DNA of 64,000 bases, from the NCBI GenBank assembly GCA_037127315.1, contig JBBBDQ010000227.1, positions 1,223,501 to 1,287,500 on the forward strand. Direction: 5' to 3'. Source of the stretch: Ascarosepion bandense (Eukaryota > Mollusca > Cephalopoda > Sepiida > Sepiidae). Under the pieces are notes generated by a model, which was not told where the DNA came from, searched no databases, and saw only the letters and a program-made list of their open reading frames with translations. Shown piece after piece: positions 52,996 through 62,484 of this stretch. A program made the translations under genes and the position numbers. How positions within the stretch are numbered: position 1 is the stretch's first letter; every line of letters begins with the position of its first letter.

Positions 52996-53294
52996 TGGAT
53001 GTGCGTTGTGGTACAGTGGATATCGGCTCGGAACGGGGAGCTGAGTTCGAATTCCAGCTGTAATCCATTGTATTCACTTACGCGCAAATACCCTTGGAAA
53101 AGATATTAATCCGTCTCTTCCTTCCAGTTATCGGTTAAATAGCAGGACAGATTGGGTTCTATAGCCTTGGTCGGCAATCAGTCTACCGCAGAAAGCAATG
53201 GCAACCTACTGCGGGATAATCTTCTGCCCAGTCAGTCATGTTTCTTTCGAGACATGATCGCCCAAGCGTGTATCATGTATGGCACTTAACTGAC
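52996..53294 (+). mobile_element. SINE1 copy with 11-base target-site duplication
   Basis: tgtataaccct flanks it at 52985-52995 and 53295-53305. It inserted exactly at the right end of the MITE-like element. The copy is near consensus, with a short deletion near ggctcggaacggggagct. Confidence 0.93.
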
Positions 53295-53347
53295 TGTATA
53301 ACCCTGTGACTTTTTTCTTTGGAACTCGGTAACCTAGTAAGTCTTCT

Positions 53348-53497
53348 GTCTCAAACCAAGACTTTAAAAGAACTTGAAGGGAGAATAAAAGTCGTTATGT
53401 CTTTTATGACACAAGAGTTCCTGCTGAAATCATTTGACGCGATTCCTGGGCGGCTTGAGAAGCTGGTAGCAAAATCTGCTGCCCATATCGAATTTTA
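53348..53497 (+). pseudogene. Transposase C-terminus (IS630/Tc1-like)
   Basis: An in-frame stretch QTKTLKELEGRIKVVMSFMT QEFLLKSF... ends DAIPGRLEKLVAKSAAHIEF and TAA at 53497. This is the end of an IS630/Tc1-type transposase, a different family from the relic in the neighbouring MITE. Upstream sequence is taken up by SINE1, so the rest is lost or displaced. No start and no catalytic residues. Confidence 0.65.
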
Positions 53498-53739
53498 AAT
53501 AAAAAACCTCATGCTAAGCGATTTCCTCTCATATCCATTTCTTGTAAAATTACAGTTCATAATTAAATTATAAGTAGTTTAAAATAGCGAGTTACTTTTA
53601 AATGACCTTTAATTAAAAATATTTAAGCTGAGTACTTATTAGTAACCTCCCCACAGAGTCCAGATGGAACACATGCTCGTTTTTTAACGTGGGAATTTTC
53701 CCGCTGACCTTGCCTAAGACAGGGTCAGATTCCTATCTG

Positions 53740-54075
53740 TTTTTCCCCAGACTAAGGTTGGCAGCCATAATCTACCACAGAACAAAATGGCATTCAATCT
53801 ATTTTCTCTCCAGCTGTGGTTCAAATAGCCGGGCAGATTAGGTTCTATAGCATTAAGTTGCAACAAATCTGCCGCAGAAAAAAAAAAGGCACTTAATTTT
53901 TCTCCCTTCAGCTCTGGGTTAAATAACAGGGTAGATTAGGTTGAATAGCCTTGAATGTATATCAGTCTACGGCAGAAAGAATTGGCCATCAATTTTCTCT
54001 ACTTCTACAGAAGATTCTGTAGCCATGGATTTAAAAAGACATGATCGCCCAAGCACATTGCTCTTAACTGACTGA
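53740..54075 (+). mobile_element. Decayed SINE1, internally repeated
   Basis: The body phrase tctccagctgtggttcaaat ... attaggttctatagc occurs twice (53805 and 53905), with gcagaaa runs after each, ending gcacattgctcttaactgac. Probably two old copies or an internal duplication. Confidence 0.65.
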
Positions 54076-54760
54076 AGGTTTATAAATTTATATAAGGATT
54101 ATATAAGACTAAACCATGACCCAGTCAAACCTTATTATTAAATTAGACATAGAATAATAGCTATGAATTTTTAAAAATAAATATCTCTCTTTTTAGTGGA
54201 GCTGGGTGGGGGTGATATCTCTGTGTTTTGGGATAACGTAAACAACCAAGAGGTGTATATTAGAGCGGGACTTGTGACCGATTCCCCCGATTGAAAGCTT
54301 TCACAGTCGGTCTACAATAGAATCATGCGGACAATCTTCGGATGTAAACGCTTAAACGAATGGAACTCTTAACTGTGGGAAGTTATTCTTGTGCGGAGGT
54401 GGATTATGGAGGCTTATTGTGAAGATGCAAAACATTTAATCTCCGCTTTCGCCAATACAGAATCCGAAAAAGCCCTTTCAACTGTAAAAAATTATTAGTA
54501 GCGAAAAGAACCAAACTCCGAAGTCATGTACTTAGCTTATTGTCTGCTTAAAGAATTCTCTTGGAGCAGGTTCTTCCACTAGTGGAATTGGTTATCCTAT
54601 GATCGGCCCAACTTCTTTCTTAAGGATAAAATTCTAAGTAATAATGAGACAAAACAAGGTAGAAAATTTTTTCATTGTCTATTTTAGCGTTTATATTAGA
54701 TTATTTTCAATTTGTCTGTTTAAAAGAAGGAAAAAAAAAGACGCACGCACACATATAATG
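54076..54760. other. No recognised gene or repeat
   Basis: No motif I recognise; (CA)n begins at about 54779. Confidence 0.5.
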
Positions 54761-54821
54761 AAAGCTGTACTAAACACATACACACACACACACACACACA
54801 GATTATATACATATATACACA

Positions 54822-55428
54822 CTACCGGTCATAATTATTAGGCCACCCCAGTTTTTTAAAAGAAATTATGTATTTCATATTATTTTTAATGTTTTTAATT
54901 GCAGTAGATAGACTAAACTATCGCCCGGTTCACACACCACTCACGTTTATTGAACAGGTGTAGAGGCTCATCCCTTATTTCCTGTTTAGGATGTGGTCTC
55001 CGGCTTTCTCTTTTCCAATCTATTCACTCTTACGTAGACCCCTGCACATCATTGGCGTTACCGCCTTGCTCGGGATGATATGATTTTAAAAAAAAGTGGA
55101 AAAGGAAGAAAAATTAATTCTAAATGAAGATAGAATGGTTCTTTTGTTATTATTAATTTGGAAAATTTTACAAAACAAAGAAGCAAAGATGAACTCGTCC
55201 GAATCACATTAATTTTTTTCATTCTTTCATTGATGAAACTGCAATATAGGTAATTATTAAATATTTAAAAATTCAGTTGATCTACGTGTTATTGTGAAGT
55301 ATTAACAAAAGAACCATTCTATTTTCATTTACAATGATTTACTTGGCAATAAATACTAAAAATATAGTATGAAATACTATATATATATATATTTTAAAAC
55401 ACTGAGGGGGCCTAATAATTATGGCCTA

Positions 55429-55430
<2 letters not shown>
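54822..55430. mobile_element. MITE-like element with terminal inverted repeats
   Basis: Left end taccggtcataattattagg ccacccc; right end (complement) ctaggccataattattaggc cccc. Next to TA-rich DNA, as for Tc1/mariner-type elements. The interior also contains an inverted pair (tagaatggttcttttgttat at 55133 and aacaaaagaaccattctatt at 55307), so the arms extend inward. A LINE-tail element is nested at 54917-55095. No transposase. Confidence 0.75.
54917..55095 (+). mobile_element. CR1-like LINE-tail element nested in the MITE
   Basis: Full unit from aactatcgcccggttcacac to gccttgctcgggatgatatg and poly(A). It is the plus-strand relative of 3549-3730. The start contains ggttcacacacc, faintly like a box B, but no box A is seen. 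Confidence 0.65.

Positions 55431-55488
<58 letters not shown>
55430..55488. repeat. (TA)n microsatellite
   Basis: TA array between two copies of the same terminal inverted repeat. Confidence 0.97.
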
Positions 55489-55490
<2 letters not shown>

Positions 55491-55535
55491 TACTGGCCAT
55501 AATAATTATCCCCCCACCCTAGTGTTTTTTCTTGT
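55487..55535 (+). mobile_element. Solo terminal inverted repeat of the MITE family
   Basis: tactactggccataataatt atccccccaccctagtgttt; same terminus as 54822. Confidence 0.75.
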
Positions 55536-55574
55536 ATATATATATATATAAAATTAAGCCAGATATCTTATTTC

Positions 55575-55705
55575 ATGGTAACTCTGAAGTGTGGGCCCAT
55601 TTCAAGCGAACCATCATCAGCTTCCGTCTTTATTTTACAAATGATTTTACACGAATCATGTAAAATCCTTTGTAAAATAAAGACGGAAGCTGATGATGGT
55701 GTCTG
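55575..55705. repeat. Long inverted repeat with CTGATGATGG ends
   Basis: Arms 55611-55651 and about 55657-55699 are nearly perfect inverted copies (ccatcatcagcttccgtctt ... tattttacaaa and its complement) around a very short centre, giving a ~40-bp hairpin. At each outer end is CTGATGATGG, reading outward. On the left (minus strand) it continues TTCGCTT-GAAA, a CTGATGA...GAAA arrangement. Confidence 0.8.
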
Positions 55706-55882
55706 CCTTAATTTTTATTATATTTGCTCTATATGTATTTATATACATATATATTTAGAGCTCTCTTAGAGAGTTATCCTACCACTGTATGTACAGGATA
55801 CTCCTTTGAATTCTTCTATATCCATACTGCATATACCCACACTTCTATACCGACACTGCATAGAGCCACACTTCACAATAAC

Positions 55883-55883
<1 letters not shown>

Positions 55884-55932
<49 letters not shown>
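55884..55932. repeat. (TA)n microsatellite
   Basis: TA array ending at the mariner-type terminal repeat. Confidence 0.97.
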
Positions 55933-55934
<2 letters not shown>

Positions 55935-56298
55935 TGCGATTAGTAAATTGTCGGCATTTTATATTTTTATTTTCGCTCATGTTGATTGTTTGTTTATGGT
56001 TTTGTCGACAGCTCGGTTTAGTAGAATGAGAAAAAAAGCACTTTGACGGAATTCACTCTGCCAGAAATTTGAAAACGGCATGTTGTACTGATTGGCATTC
56101 GCAACACAAATTCTAGCATGAACATTTCAGAGTACTTGTGCTTCAATCTAAGGAAAGCATAGAGGATTCGGAAGACTTGGAAGATTAACAGTGATTACTA
56201 AGTTGTTTGGCCTGATCAATAATGGTGGCGACGTTATGCCTACATTCTTCTTCCCAGAGGCCCCCAGACTCAACAATTGCTTTGAAGAAGTATTGTGC
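55932..56298 (+). pseudogene. Mariner-family element, 5' terminus and deleted transposase
   Basis: Starts with the terminal repeat atggtgcgattagtaaattg tcgg in TA-rich DNA. The interior reads in broken frames and jumps from N-terminal-like sequence to INNGGDVMPTFFFPEAPRLN, the catalytic-core segment seen as NVMPPFIF at 49.4 kb. The C-terminal part and right terminus are missing; (TA)n begins at 56300. Confidence 0.7.
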
Positions 56299-56300
56299 TA

Positions 56301-56335
<35 letters not shown>

Positions 56336-56339
<4 letters not shown>

Positions 56340-56398
56340 GTCCACATACAGGCGAGACGACCTGTTGCTTCAAGCTGGGATTGAAACTCTATCGATTT
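56336..56398 (-). mobile_element. Hammerhead SINE copy lacking the ribozyme core
   Basis: Minus strand: box B gagtttcaatcccagc, linker ttgaagcaacaggtcgtctc, then gcctgtatgtggacgac and (TA)n. The 3' arm of stem I is present, but CTGATGA, stem II and GAAA are absent. It is a natural deletion derivative. Confidence 0.65.
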
Positions 56399-56537
56399 GT
56401 AATCATCGGTGTTTTTTCCCCGAAGCTATCGCACGGCAGAGAAAGGCAAATGTTAAAGCGTATTATTTACAGAATGTAATCAAACGCCATAATAAAACGG
56501 TAATTGGCTACTGTTTATAAAATCTACTCTATTTCAG

Positions 56538-56539
<2 letters not shown>

Positions 56540-56579
<40 letters not shown>

Positions 56580-56800
56580 TATCGAGGCAGCAAGTAATTT
56601 TCTAAACATATGCTATTGAATATAAGAGACAATGAATGTCTATTATGTTTAATTATGAGCCGTTCTAAACGTCGTATTTTTGCTTTAATTTCAGTTGAAA
56701 ATAAAGACAAAAATTCTCCATTTGGATAATTATTTATTGATTTTCTTCTAAGCTTTCGGCTCACATGAGCCATCTTCAGAGAGGTTGTTTAGACTGAAAT
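56540..56800 (-). mobile_element. (TA)n-flanked element (family C) with hammerhead motif
   Basis: (TA)n at 56540-56576, then the ~165-base body shared with 45671-45840, then the hammerhead-like module (56744-56788, minus). Sequence to the right (56800-57060), less AT-rich, may belong to it but I have no second copy to compare. Confidence 0.7.
56744..56788 (-). ncRNA. Hammerhead-like motif with intact core
   Basis: Minus strand: stem I CCTCT with AGAAG (three inner pairs, one mismatch, one pair). The core CTGAAGA (56773-56779 complement) fits CUGANGA, followed by one extra T. Stem II is GGCTC-ATGT-GAGCC, five perfect pairs (56758-56771). GAAA follows (56754-56757 complement). Stem III is a minimal AGCT, and the predicted cleavage nucleotide is T (56750). 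The extra nucleotide between core and stem II is shared with the 13.57 kb and 27-28 kb modules. Confidence 0.65.
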
Positions 56801-57059
56801 ATTATAACATCCCCCATCACCGACGATTTTATTTTGTGTCGACATTAAAACTCCGCTTGGCAACGGCAATAGTGACCAAAAATAATAAACGCAGTTCTTA
56901 AATTTGCGATGCGGTTTTATGACGTCACACCGCGTGATAGCGCGAAATGACAACAAAACCATGTAGTCAAATGGTTTTGTCGTGAATATGGTAACAAAGA
57001 TGAGGTCAAAAATCCAAACAATGTAAATAGTGTAAATATTTACAATAATGCGTCTCATA

Positions 57060-57127
57060 AATGTAGTGAGATATTATTATTATTAGTAATAGTAGTAGTA
57101 TTAGTATTATTAGTATTATTAGTATTA
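57060..57127. repeat. (ATT)n/(AGT)n trinucleotide tract
   Basis: attattatta and tagtattatt repeats. Confidence 0.93.
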
Positions 57128-57994
57128 TTTGGTTGTCCGGAAATTTCATGCCGATTTTTAGTCGTTCATGTTCCAGCACGTCAAATTTATCAACATATCT
57201 GATATCTCTTGAGAAAGAAAGTTTAAAATTTCTTAATTCGTGTCTCTATAAATAAGGAAGATTATAAGGTGCATTTTAGCCATTTTTTATGCTCTTTATT
57301 ACCATAAAGATAAAAAAATGCCTCGTAAGCAACAAAAAAGATATGTGCTGTGTATGGTGAAAGTGTTTTAGCTTACAGAACTGTACGAAAGTAGCTCACT
57401 AAGATTAGTATTAGTTATTGTAGCCTTACTGCTCAAGAACGCTTAGGTGCACTACAGATGATGACTAAATCAAGACATTGATTGAGAATAACCGGCATTA
57501 CGAAACGCTAATATTGGCATAAACACAACATTTATGAAAATCTATCCTGAGCACTTAATGAAGCTTGAGTACTCAAATCGCTCCAATGTTTGGGTACCAC
57601 GTGATCTTAGTGAAAAATATCTTTTAAATCGCATTTCTATATGAAATTTTCTTTATAAATGCAACAAAATGCACTCATTTGAAGTAAATTATGACCCCAT
57701 CCGCCATATTCATAAGACATAACCCCTTAGAATTTTCATTTATTTAGATCCTTGCATAATAATTTCAATTGCAAAGTTTAAATTATTTGAATGACAAAAT
57801 AAAATAAATAAATAATTGTGTTCTTTGACTAAGAAACCACTGAAATTCTGGGATGACAGAATCTATAAGTTGAAGGTAATATGTTTAAAGGTCTTGCAAC
57901 AAAATGCTTTATATTTCGTTGAATAAATATTTAATGGCCTAAGTTTTGTATTTGTAATTTTCCTTAAAAATCAGCATGAACTTTCTGCACAACC
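57128..57994 (+). pseudogene. Mariner element with both terminal inverted repeats, deleted
   Basis: Left end ggttgtccggaaatttcatg ccgattttta and right end (complement) ggttgtgcagaaagttcatg ctgattttta are ~30-base inverted repeats. Inside, the leader precedes a possible start at 57317 (MPRKQQKR). 57535-57650 encodes NVWVPRDLSEKYLLNRIS, the WVPHEL-type linker typical of mariner transposases. The HTH region is shortened and the DD34D catalytic domain is absent. About 867 bases against roughly 1.3 kb for intact mariners. Not functional. Confidence 0.85.
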
Positions 57995-58013
57995 TAATCG
58001 ACATTATAGTATA

Positions 58014-58052
58014 TCTAAACTTATTTATAAATGGAAGTTTGTCTGTGTGTGT

Positions 58053-58126
<74 letters not shown>

Positions 58127-58137
58127 ATTACCTATAG
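58014..58137 (+). mobile_element. Helitron 5' fragment
   Basis: TCTAAACTTATTTATAAATG then gaagtttgtctg and a long (GT)n (58037-58122), cut at ccattacctatagatt by RTE-like LINE sequence. Confidence 0.85.
58037..58122. repeat. (GT)n microsatellite
   Basis: Expanded GT array inside the Helitron's 5' region, where other copies have shorter arrays. Confidence 0.97.
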
Positions 58138-58475
58138 ATTAATTGATTGAGATGCTCAGCAGCCTCGACATGTTTGGGAAAGACATAAGAGTAATCAAGA
58201 ATCTCTACTGGCAGCAAACCGCCTGTATACAGACAGGTGACGATTTAAGCAGATATACAATGATATAAAGGAGCGTAAGACAAGAATGTGTCTTTTCACT
58301 GGATCTATTCAACTTGTCCACCGAGACTATTATGAGGACCCTACAAGTCATACCAGGATACCCTCATCGGTGTCCACATTTTACATAATATATGGTACGC
58401 AGATGATACAGTGTTGATAGCAAACACAGAAAGGAAACTACAAAACCTCCTACAGAAATCCACACCTTTAAAGCA
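58138..58475 (+). pseudogene. RTE-like LINE, RT fragment
   Basis: Covers from LMEMLSSLDMFGKDIRVIKN-like coding to WYADDTVLIANTERKLQNLL, the catalytic YADD at 58397-58408 region. It is followed directly by sequence that belongs upstream of the RT domain, showing a junction between two LINE copies near 58475. Confidence 0.78.
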
Positions 58476-59692
58476 GACATGCATAAAGAAATAAAAGAAC
58501 TGACAGGAAAAAACTTGCTCTTCAACAGGATGTATAAAATCCAAGGATGGAACAATCATATTGGAGAAAGAGGAAATACTCCAACGACGGGAAGAATATA
58601 TAAAAGATCTTTTCCACGACAAGAGAGAGCAACCGATAATACACAAAGTTGTGAACGGACCAGAAATATTAAAATCTGAAGTGGAATCTGCAATAGCCTA
58701 ACTGAATAGAAACAAAGCAGCTGGACCAGACACCATAGTCATAGAGCTGCTGATAGCCCTGGAAGAATTTGGCATAGAGAAAATTACAGAAATAATAAAT
58801 GAAATTTATAATAGTGGTGTAATACCAGATGACCTCAGCAAGTCGATCTTCATAGCACAGCCTAAGAAGCCAGGAGCAAACGAGTGCGAACTTCACAGAA
58901 CCATCAGTTTAATGAGCCATATAACAAAAGTGATCGTCCGAATCCTGATGAACAGAGCGAGAAACAGAATCAGGCCAGAGATAGGACAAGAACAGTGCAG
59001 TTTTGACACTGGAACAAGGAATGTCATATTTATGATTAGGATGCTCTCTGAAAGTGCAATACAAATGAAGAAGGACTTGTATCTATGTTTTATTGATTAT
59101 GCAAAGGCGTTTGACAAAATACGCCACAAAGAATTGATGGAGATGCTTGGCAGCCTCGACATATTTGGGAAAGACCTAAGAGTAATCAAGAATCTCTACT
59201 GGCAGCAAACTTCCTGCATACGGACAGGTAAAGATTTAAGCAGATATACAATGATATAAGGGAGCGTAAGACAAGAATGTATCTTTTCACTGGATCTATT
59301 CAACTTGTCCAGTGAGACTACTCAGAGGACACTAGATGTTAGGCCAAGATTCGTCATCGGAAGCCACAATTTGAACAACATAAAGTACGCAGATGATAGC
59401 AGACACGGAAAGGAAACTTCAAGACCTCCTACAGAAGGTAACTAAAGAGAGTAAAAAGAAAGGTCTATAAATAAACTGCAAGAAAACCAACTGCATGGTC
59501 ATCAGCAAAAAGAGCAGCCCCAAATGCCAAATACAGGTGGGGGATAAAATCAAGCATGTACAAAAATTTAAATATCCGGGAAGTGTTCTAACAGAAGACG
59601 GAAAGTGCGACACAGAGATCCGAAGGCGAACTGGCATAGCAAAGGACGCGTTCTAGAAGCTGAGTAGAGTATTAAGAAATAGGGAAATTTCG
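58476..59692 (+). pseudogene. RTE-like LINE with reverse-transcriptase domain, damaged
   Basis: The longest RT relic here. From about 58530: EEYIKDLFHDKREQPIIHKV; then LNRNKAAGPDTIVIELLIAL after a stop near 58702; VIPDDLSKSIFIAQPKKPGA; ISLMSHITKVIVRILMNRAR; and motif A CFIDYAKAFDKIRH (59087-59130). It continues to a stop at 59259. After a frame change come VRQECIFSLDLFNLS and KYADD (59385-59399), where several bases after YADD are lost. Then NCKKTNCMVISKKSSPKC and KFKYPGSVLTEDGKCD to GRVLEAE. It breaks at 59692 in the middle of the post-RT region, at a CR1-like LINE tail. Motif order is that of a non-LTR RT; the endonuclease domain is absent. Not functional. Confidence 0.87.
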
Positions 59693-59694
59693 AC

Positions 59695-60600
59695 ATTTTT
59701 CTATAATCGTTTCACTCCAAGCAAGGCAGTAATGACACTGATGCGCAGGGGGCTACATAAGAGAAGAACGAAAGAACGAATATAGAATGTGTTAGAGAAG
59801 GATAAGGATACTGGTGTGAATAGAGTTACGTGAGAGGAACAAGATTCCAGGAGTGTCAAGTAAAGGACAATAAATTATGCAAGTCAAGGAGATAAGAGAA
59901 GGCGATTGACGTGGCATTTAAATCATTGGAGAATATAGGCTTTAGGAAAGCAGGTATACGGAAGGGAGTTCCACAAACGGGAAGTACGAGAAAAAAGCTA
60001 TTATTTTAGAAGAGGCAGTTGCATTTAACTATTTTGAGTGTAAAGGAGTGGGACCCTGTTGGCAGTCTATCTGCTTGAGAAAACTCGCGTAGAGGGAGCT
60101 AAGCTCCTAGGAGCAGAAGCCGTGAAAATATTTGTAGAAGAGACAGAGGGAAGCCACATCACGTCGGTGAAAATGTAACTGGAGTCGAGCTGCCAGGTCA
60201 AGATATACCACATTGCAGATTCTTCTTTGGATTTTGTCGAGAACTACGAGATGAATAGCAGGGGCGCACGACCTGATATGACAGCAGTATTTAATGCACG
60301 GGTGGATGGTTGATTTATTTACATGTAAGACCGATGAGGTCGAGTAATGCTTCCTTGCCCGACACAGTGACCCTCCCTTCCTAGCAGTAGGTTTAGCTAT
60401 TCATTCAATGTGGTTGCACCACTTGAGATCGGCCGTGAGAATGAGGCCGAGAAGGCCTAGTGTATTCCTTCCCAGGAAACTAGTTTGATCCATGCTGATG
60501 CCGGGTAGGAGAGATACTCTATGGCGGTTAAAGAATGGCAGCTTCGTTTGGGAAGCATTCAAATTGTCAAGCCATCTTTTTTTTTTTACATCGGATTGGT
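59695..60600 (-). pseudogene. CR1/Jockey-like LINE, RT thumb to 3' UTR
   Basis: Starts (minus) near 60600 with NASQTKLPFFNRHRVSLLPG and LGLLGLILTADLKWCNHIE (60401-60500), the region after RT motif C. It continues in other frames through CIKYCCHIRSCAPAIHLVVL, DKIQRRICNVVY, SLCLFYKYFHGF and the HPF/CNCLF region to the 3' UTR and tail at 59695 (gcgcatcagtgtcattactg complement). Inserted in or beside the RTE-like LINE, which ends at its tail. Confidence 0.82.
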
Positions 60601-60737
60601 TGTCAACTGTCTTCCTCACTGCCTTTGGGCGGTAAGAACCCAGACGTCGAACCTTGTCCGAGGAAATTTGATCTACAGGAAATTTTTGACTTTGCTTAAG
60701 AGTGCAGAAACCCCACCTTAAAATAGCATTGTACTGC

Positions 60738-61042
60738 ATGTGCGTTGTGGTACAGTGGATATCGGCTCGGAACGAGAAACCGGGGAGCCGAGTTCGAATT
60801 CCAGCTGAATCCATTGTATTCACTTACGCGCAAATACCCTTGGGAAAGGTATTAATCCGTCTCTTCCTTCCAGTTATGGGTTAAATAGCAGGACAGATTG
60901 GGTTCTATAGCCTTGGTCGGCAACCAGTCTACCGCAGAAAGCAATGGCAACCTACTGCGGGATAAACTTGCCCAGTCAGTCATGTCTCTTTCGAGACATG
61001 ATCGCCCAAGCGTGTATCACGTATGGCACCTAAACTGACTGA
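60738..61042 (+). mobile_element. SINE1 copy, near consensus
   Basis: Head tgtgcgttgtggtacagtgg, box B gagttcgaattcc, 3' end tatggcacctaaactgactg. Very similar to 52996-53294 (both have gtggtacagtggatatcggc and ccagttat body variants), so these may be a young subgroup. Confidence 0.93.
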
Positions 61043-61103
61043 CCGCATACATCCTACGTGAAGAGGCGGATAAATATGAAATGCTTCTCATGTTATCTAG
61101 GTG

Positions 61104-61106
<3 letters not shown>

Positions 61107-61152
<46 letters not shown>
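61107..61152. repeat. (TA)n microsatellite
   Basis: TA array. Confidence 0.97.
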
Positions 61153-61157
<5 letters not shown>

Positions 61158-61331
61158 CTTCGTAGTTCTCAGATTACTTTTTAAATCTGATGACGCTGAA
61201 TTTGATATACAATCTGTTCCTTCTATTACTTAGCTGAAGAGCGCCAATACTATTACATATGATCAATATAACGTTCACTACTCGGTCATGTTATCTTTTG
61301 CGAAACGTAAATATCAGATATCAAATATCAG

Positions 61332-61637
61332 GAGGTGCGTTGTGGAGCAGTGGATATCGGCTAGGAACGCGAAATCGGGGAGCTGTGTTCGAGTTCCAGT
61401 TAAATTCTTTGCATTGACTTACACATAAATACCCTTGGGAAATGTATTAATCCGTCTCTTCCTCCCAGTTATGAGTTAAATAACGGGACAGATTGGGTTC
61501 TACAGCCTTGGCTGGCAACCAGTCTACCGCAGAAAGCAATGGCAACCTACTGCGGGATAATCTTCTGCCCAGTCAGTCTTGTCTCTTTCGAGACATGATC
61601 GCCCAAGCGTGTTTCATGTATGGTACTTAACTGACTG
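61332..61637 (+). mobile_element. SINE1, reference copy with target-site duplication
   Basis: The abundant tRNA-derived SINE of this window, about 305 bases. Order: tRNA-like head (ggtgcgttgtggagcagtgg with box A-like gagcagtggata; box B here gtgttcgagttcc, consensus gagttcgaattcc), a middle with cttgggaaatgtattaatcc and ttaaataacgggacagattg, then gcaaccagtctaccgcagaa and tactgcgggataatcttctg. The end is gagacatgatcgcccaagcg to tacttaactgactga. aaatatcag flanks it at 61323-61331 and 61638-61646. No poly(A); the end is a short (TGAC)-type repeat. It would be transcribed by pol III and mobilised by a LINE; which LINE is not evident from its tail. Confidence 0.92.
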
Positions 61638-61639
61638 AA

Positions 61640-61946
61640 ATATCAGATATCAGCAATAGTTTGAAAACTGAAACTTACAAGTTCTTTTAATCATTTCCGT
61701 CGTAGAACACCGATTGTATAATGCTTTTAAAAACTAATATTTTACATATATATATTCACACAATATACACATATATTAAAACAAAGAGGGAGGGAGGGGG
61801 GATCTTGATAGATTTACTTGTTTTTACAACTTCTTGCAGGTTACAAATGCAAGAAAATATTTTTAAGAAAATAATGATTTCTACTGATACAAATTCTATT
61901 AATTAACCCATACTGGGGGAAAAAAGTGAAGTCATGCCTTTCCCAA
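61640..61946. other. No recognised gene or repeat
   Basis: Apart from a ccatactgggggaaaaaagt fragment near 61905 that resembles the SINE1 body, nothing recognised. Confidence 0.5.
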
Positions 61947-62252
61947 AAGTTAGTCATTTAAGTGTTATACGTGATACACGCTTTAGGCAACCATGTTTCA
62001 AAAGCGATATGACTGACGGGGCAGAAGATTATCACGAAGTAGGGTGCCATTGTTTTCTGCGGTAGTCTGGTTGCCAGCCAAGGCATTTGATCCCAATCTA
62101 TCCTGTTATTTAACCCATAACTGGAGGGAAGAGACAGATTAATACCTTTTCATAAGGGTATTTGTGCGAAAGTAAATGCAAGAGATTCAACTGGGATTCG
62201 AACTCGGTAACCCAGTTTGTCGTTCTGAATCGATATTCACTGCAACATCAAG
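61947..62252 (-). mobile_element. SINE1 copy, diverged
   Basis: 3' end at 61947 (aaaagttagtcatttaagtg), head near 62252 (cttgatgttgcagtgaatat). Box B is gagttcgaatccc. Confidence 0.87.
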
Positions 62253-62484
62253 GTTATTTACGCGTAATTGAATGTAACGAACCCGACTAGAATTAGACCT
62301 CGGCAATCCACTTTTGAATTCTAAGACATATTCTATTACGGTGTTGCTTAACTTCGATGATTGTACAGAAAGCTTAAGAGAAAAATTTAGAAAATTACCC
62401 ACCATAAACAAAATACAAGTAATAAATTTTTTATAAAATACCAAAAAAAAAACCTATAATTCATTTTGTCATCTACAAACTATA

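Noticed and set aside
58341..58679. Open frames on both strands around 58.4-58.7 kb
   Set aside because: These are shadows and shifted frames of the RTE-like LINE, whose true frame shows RT motifs.
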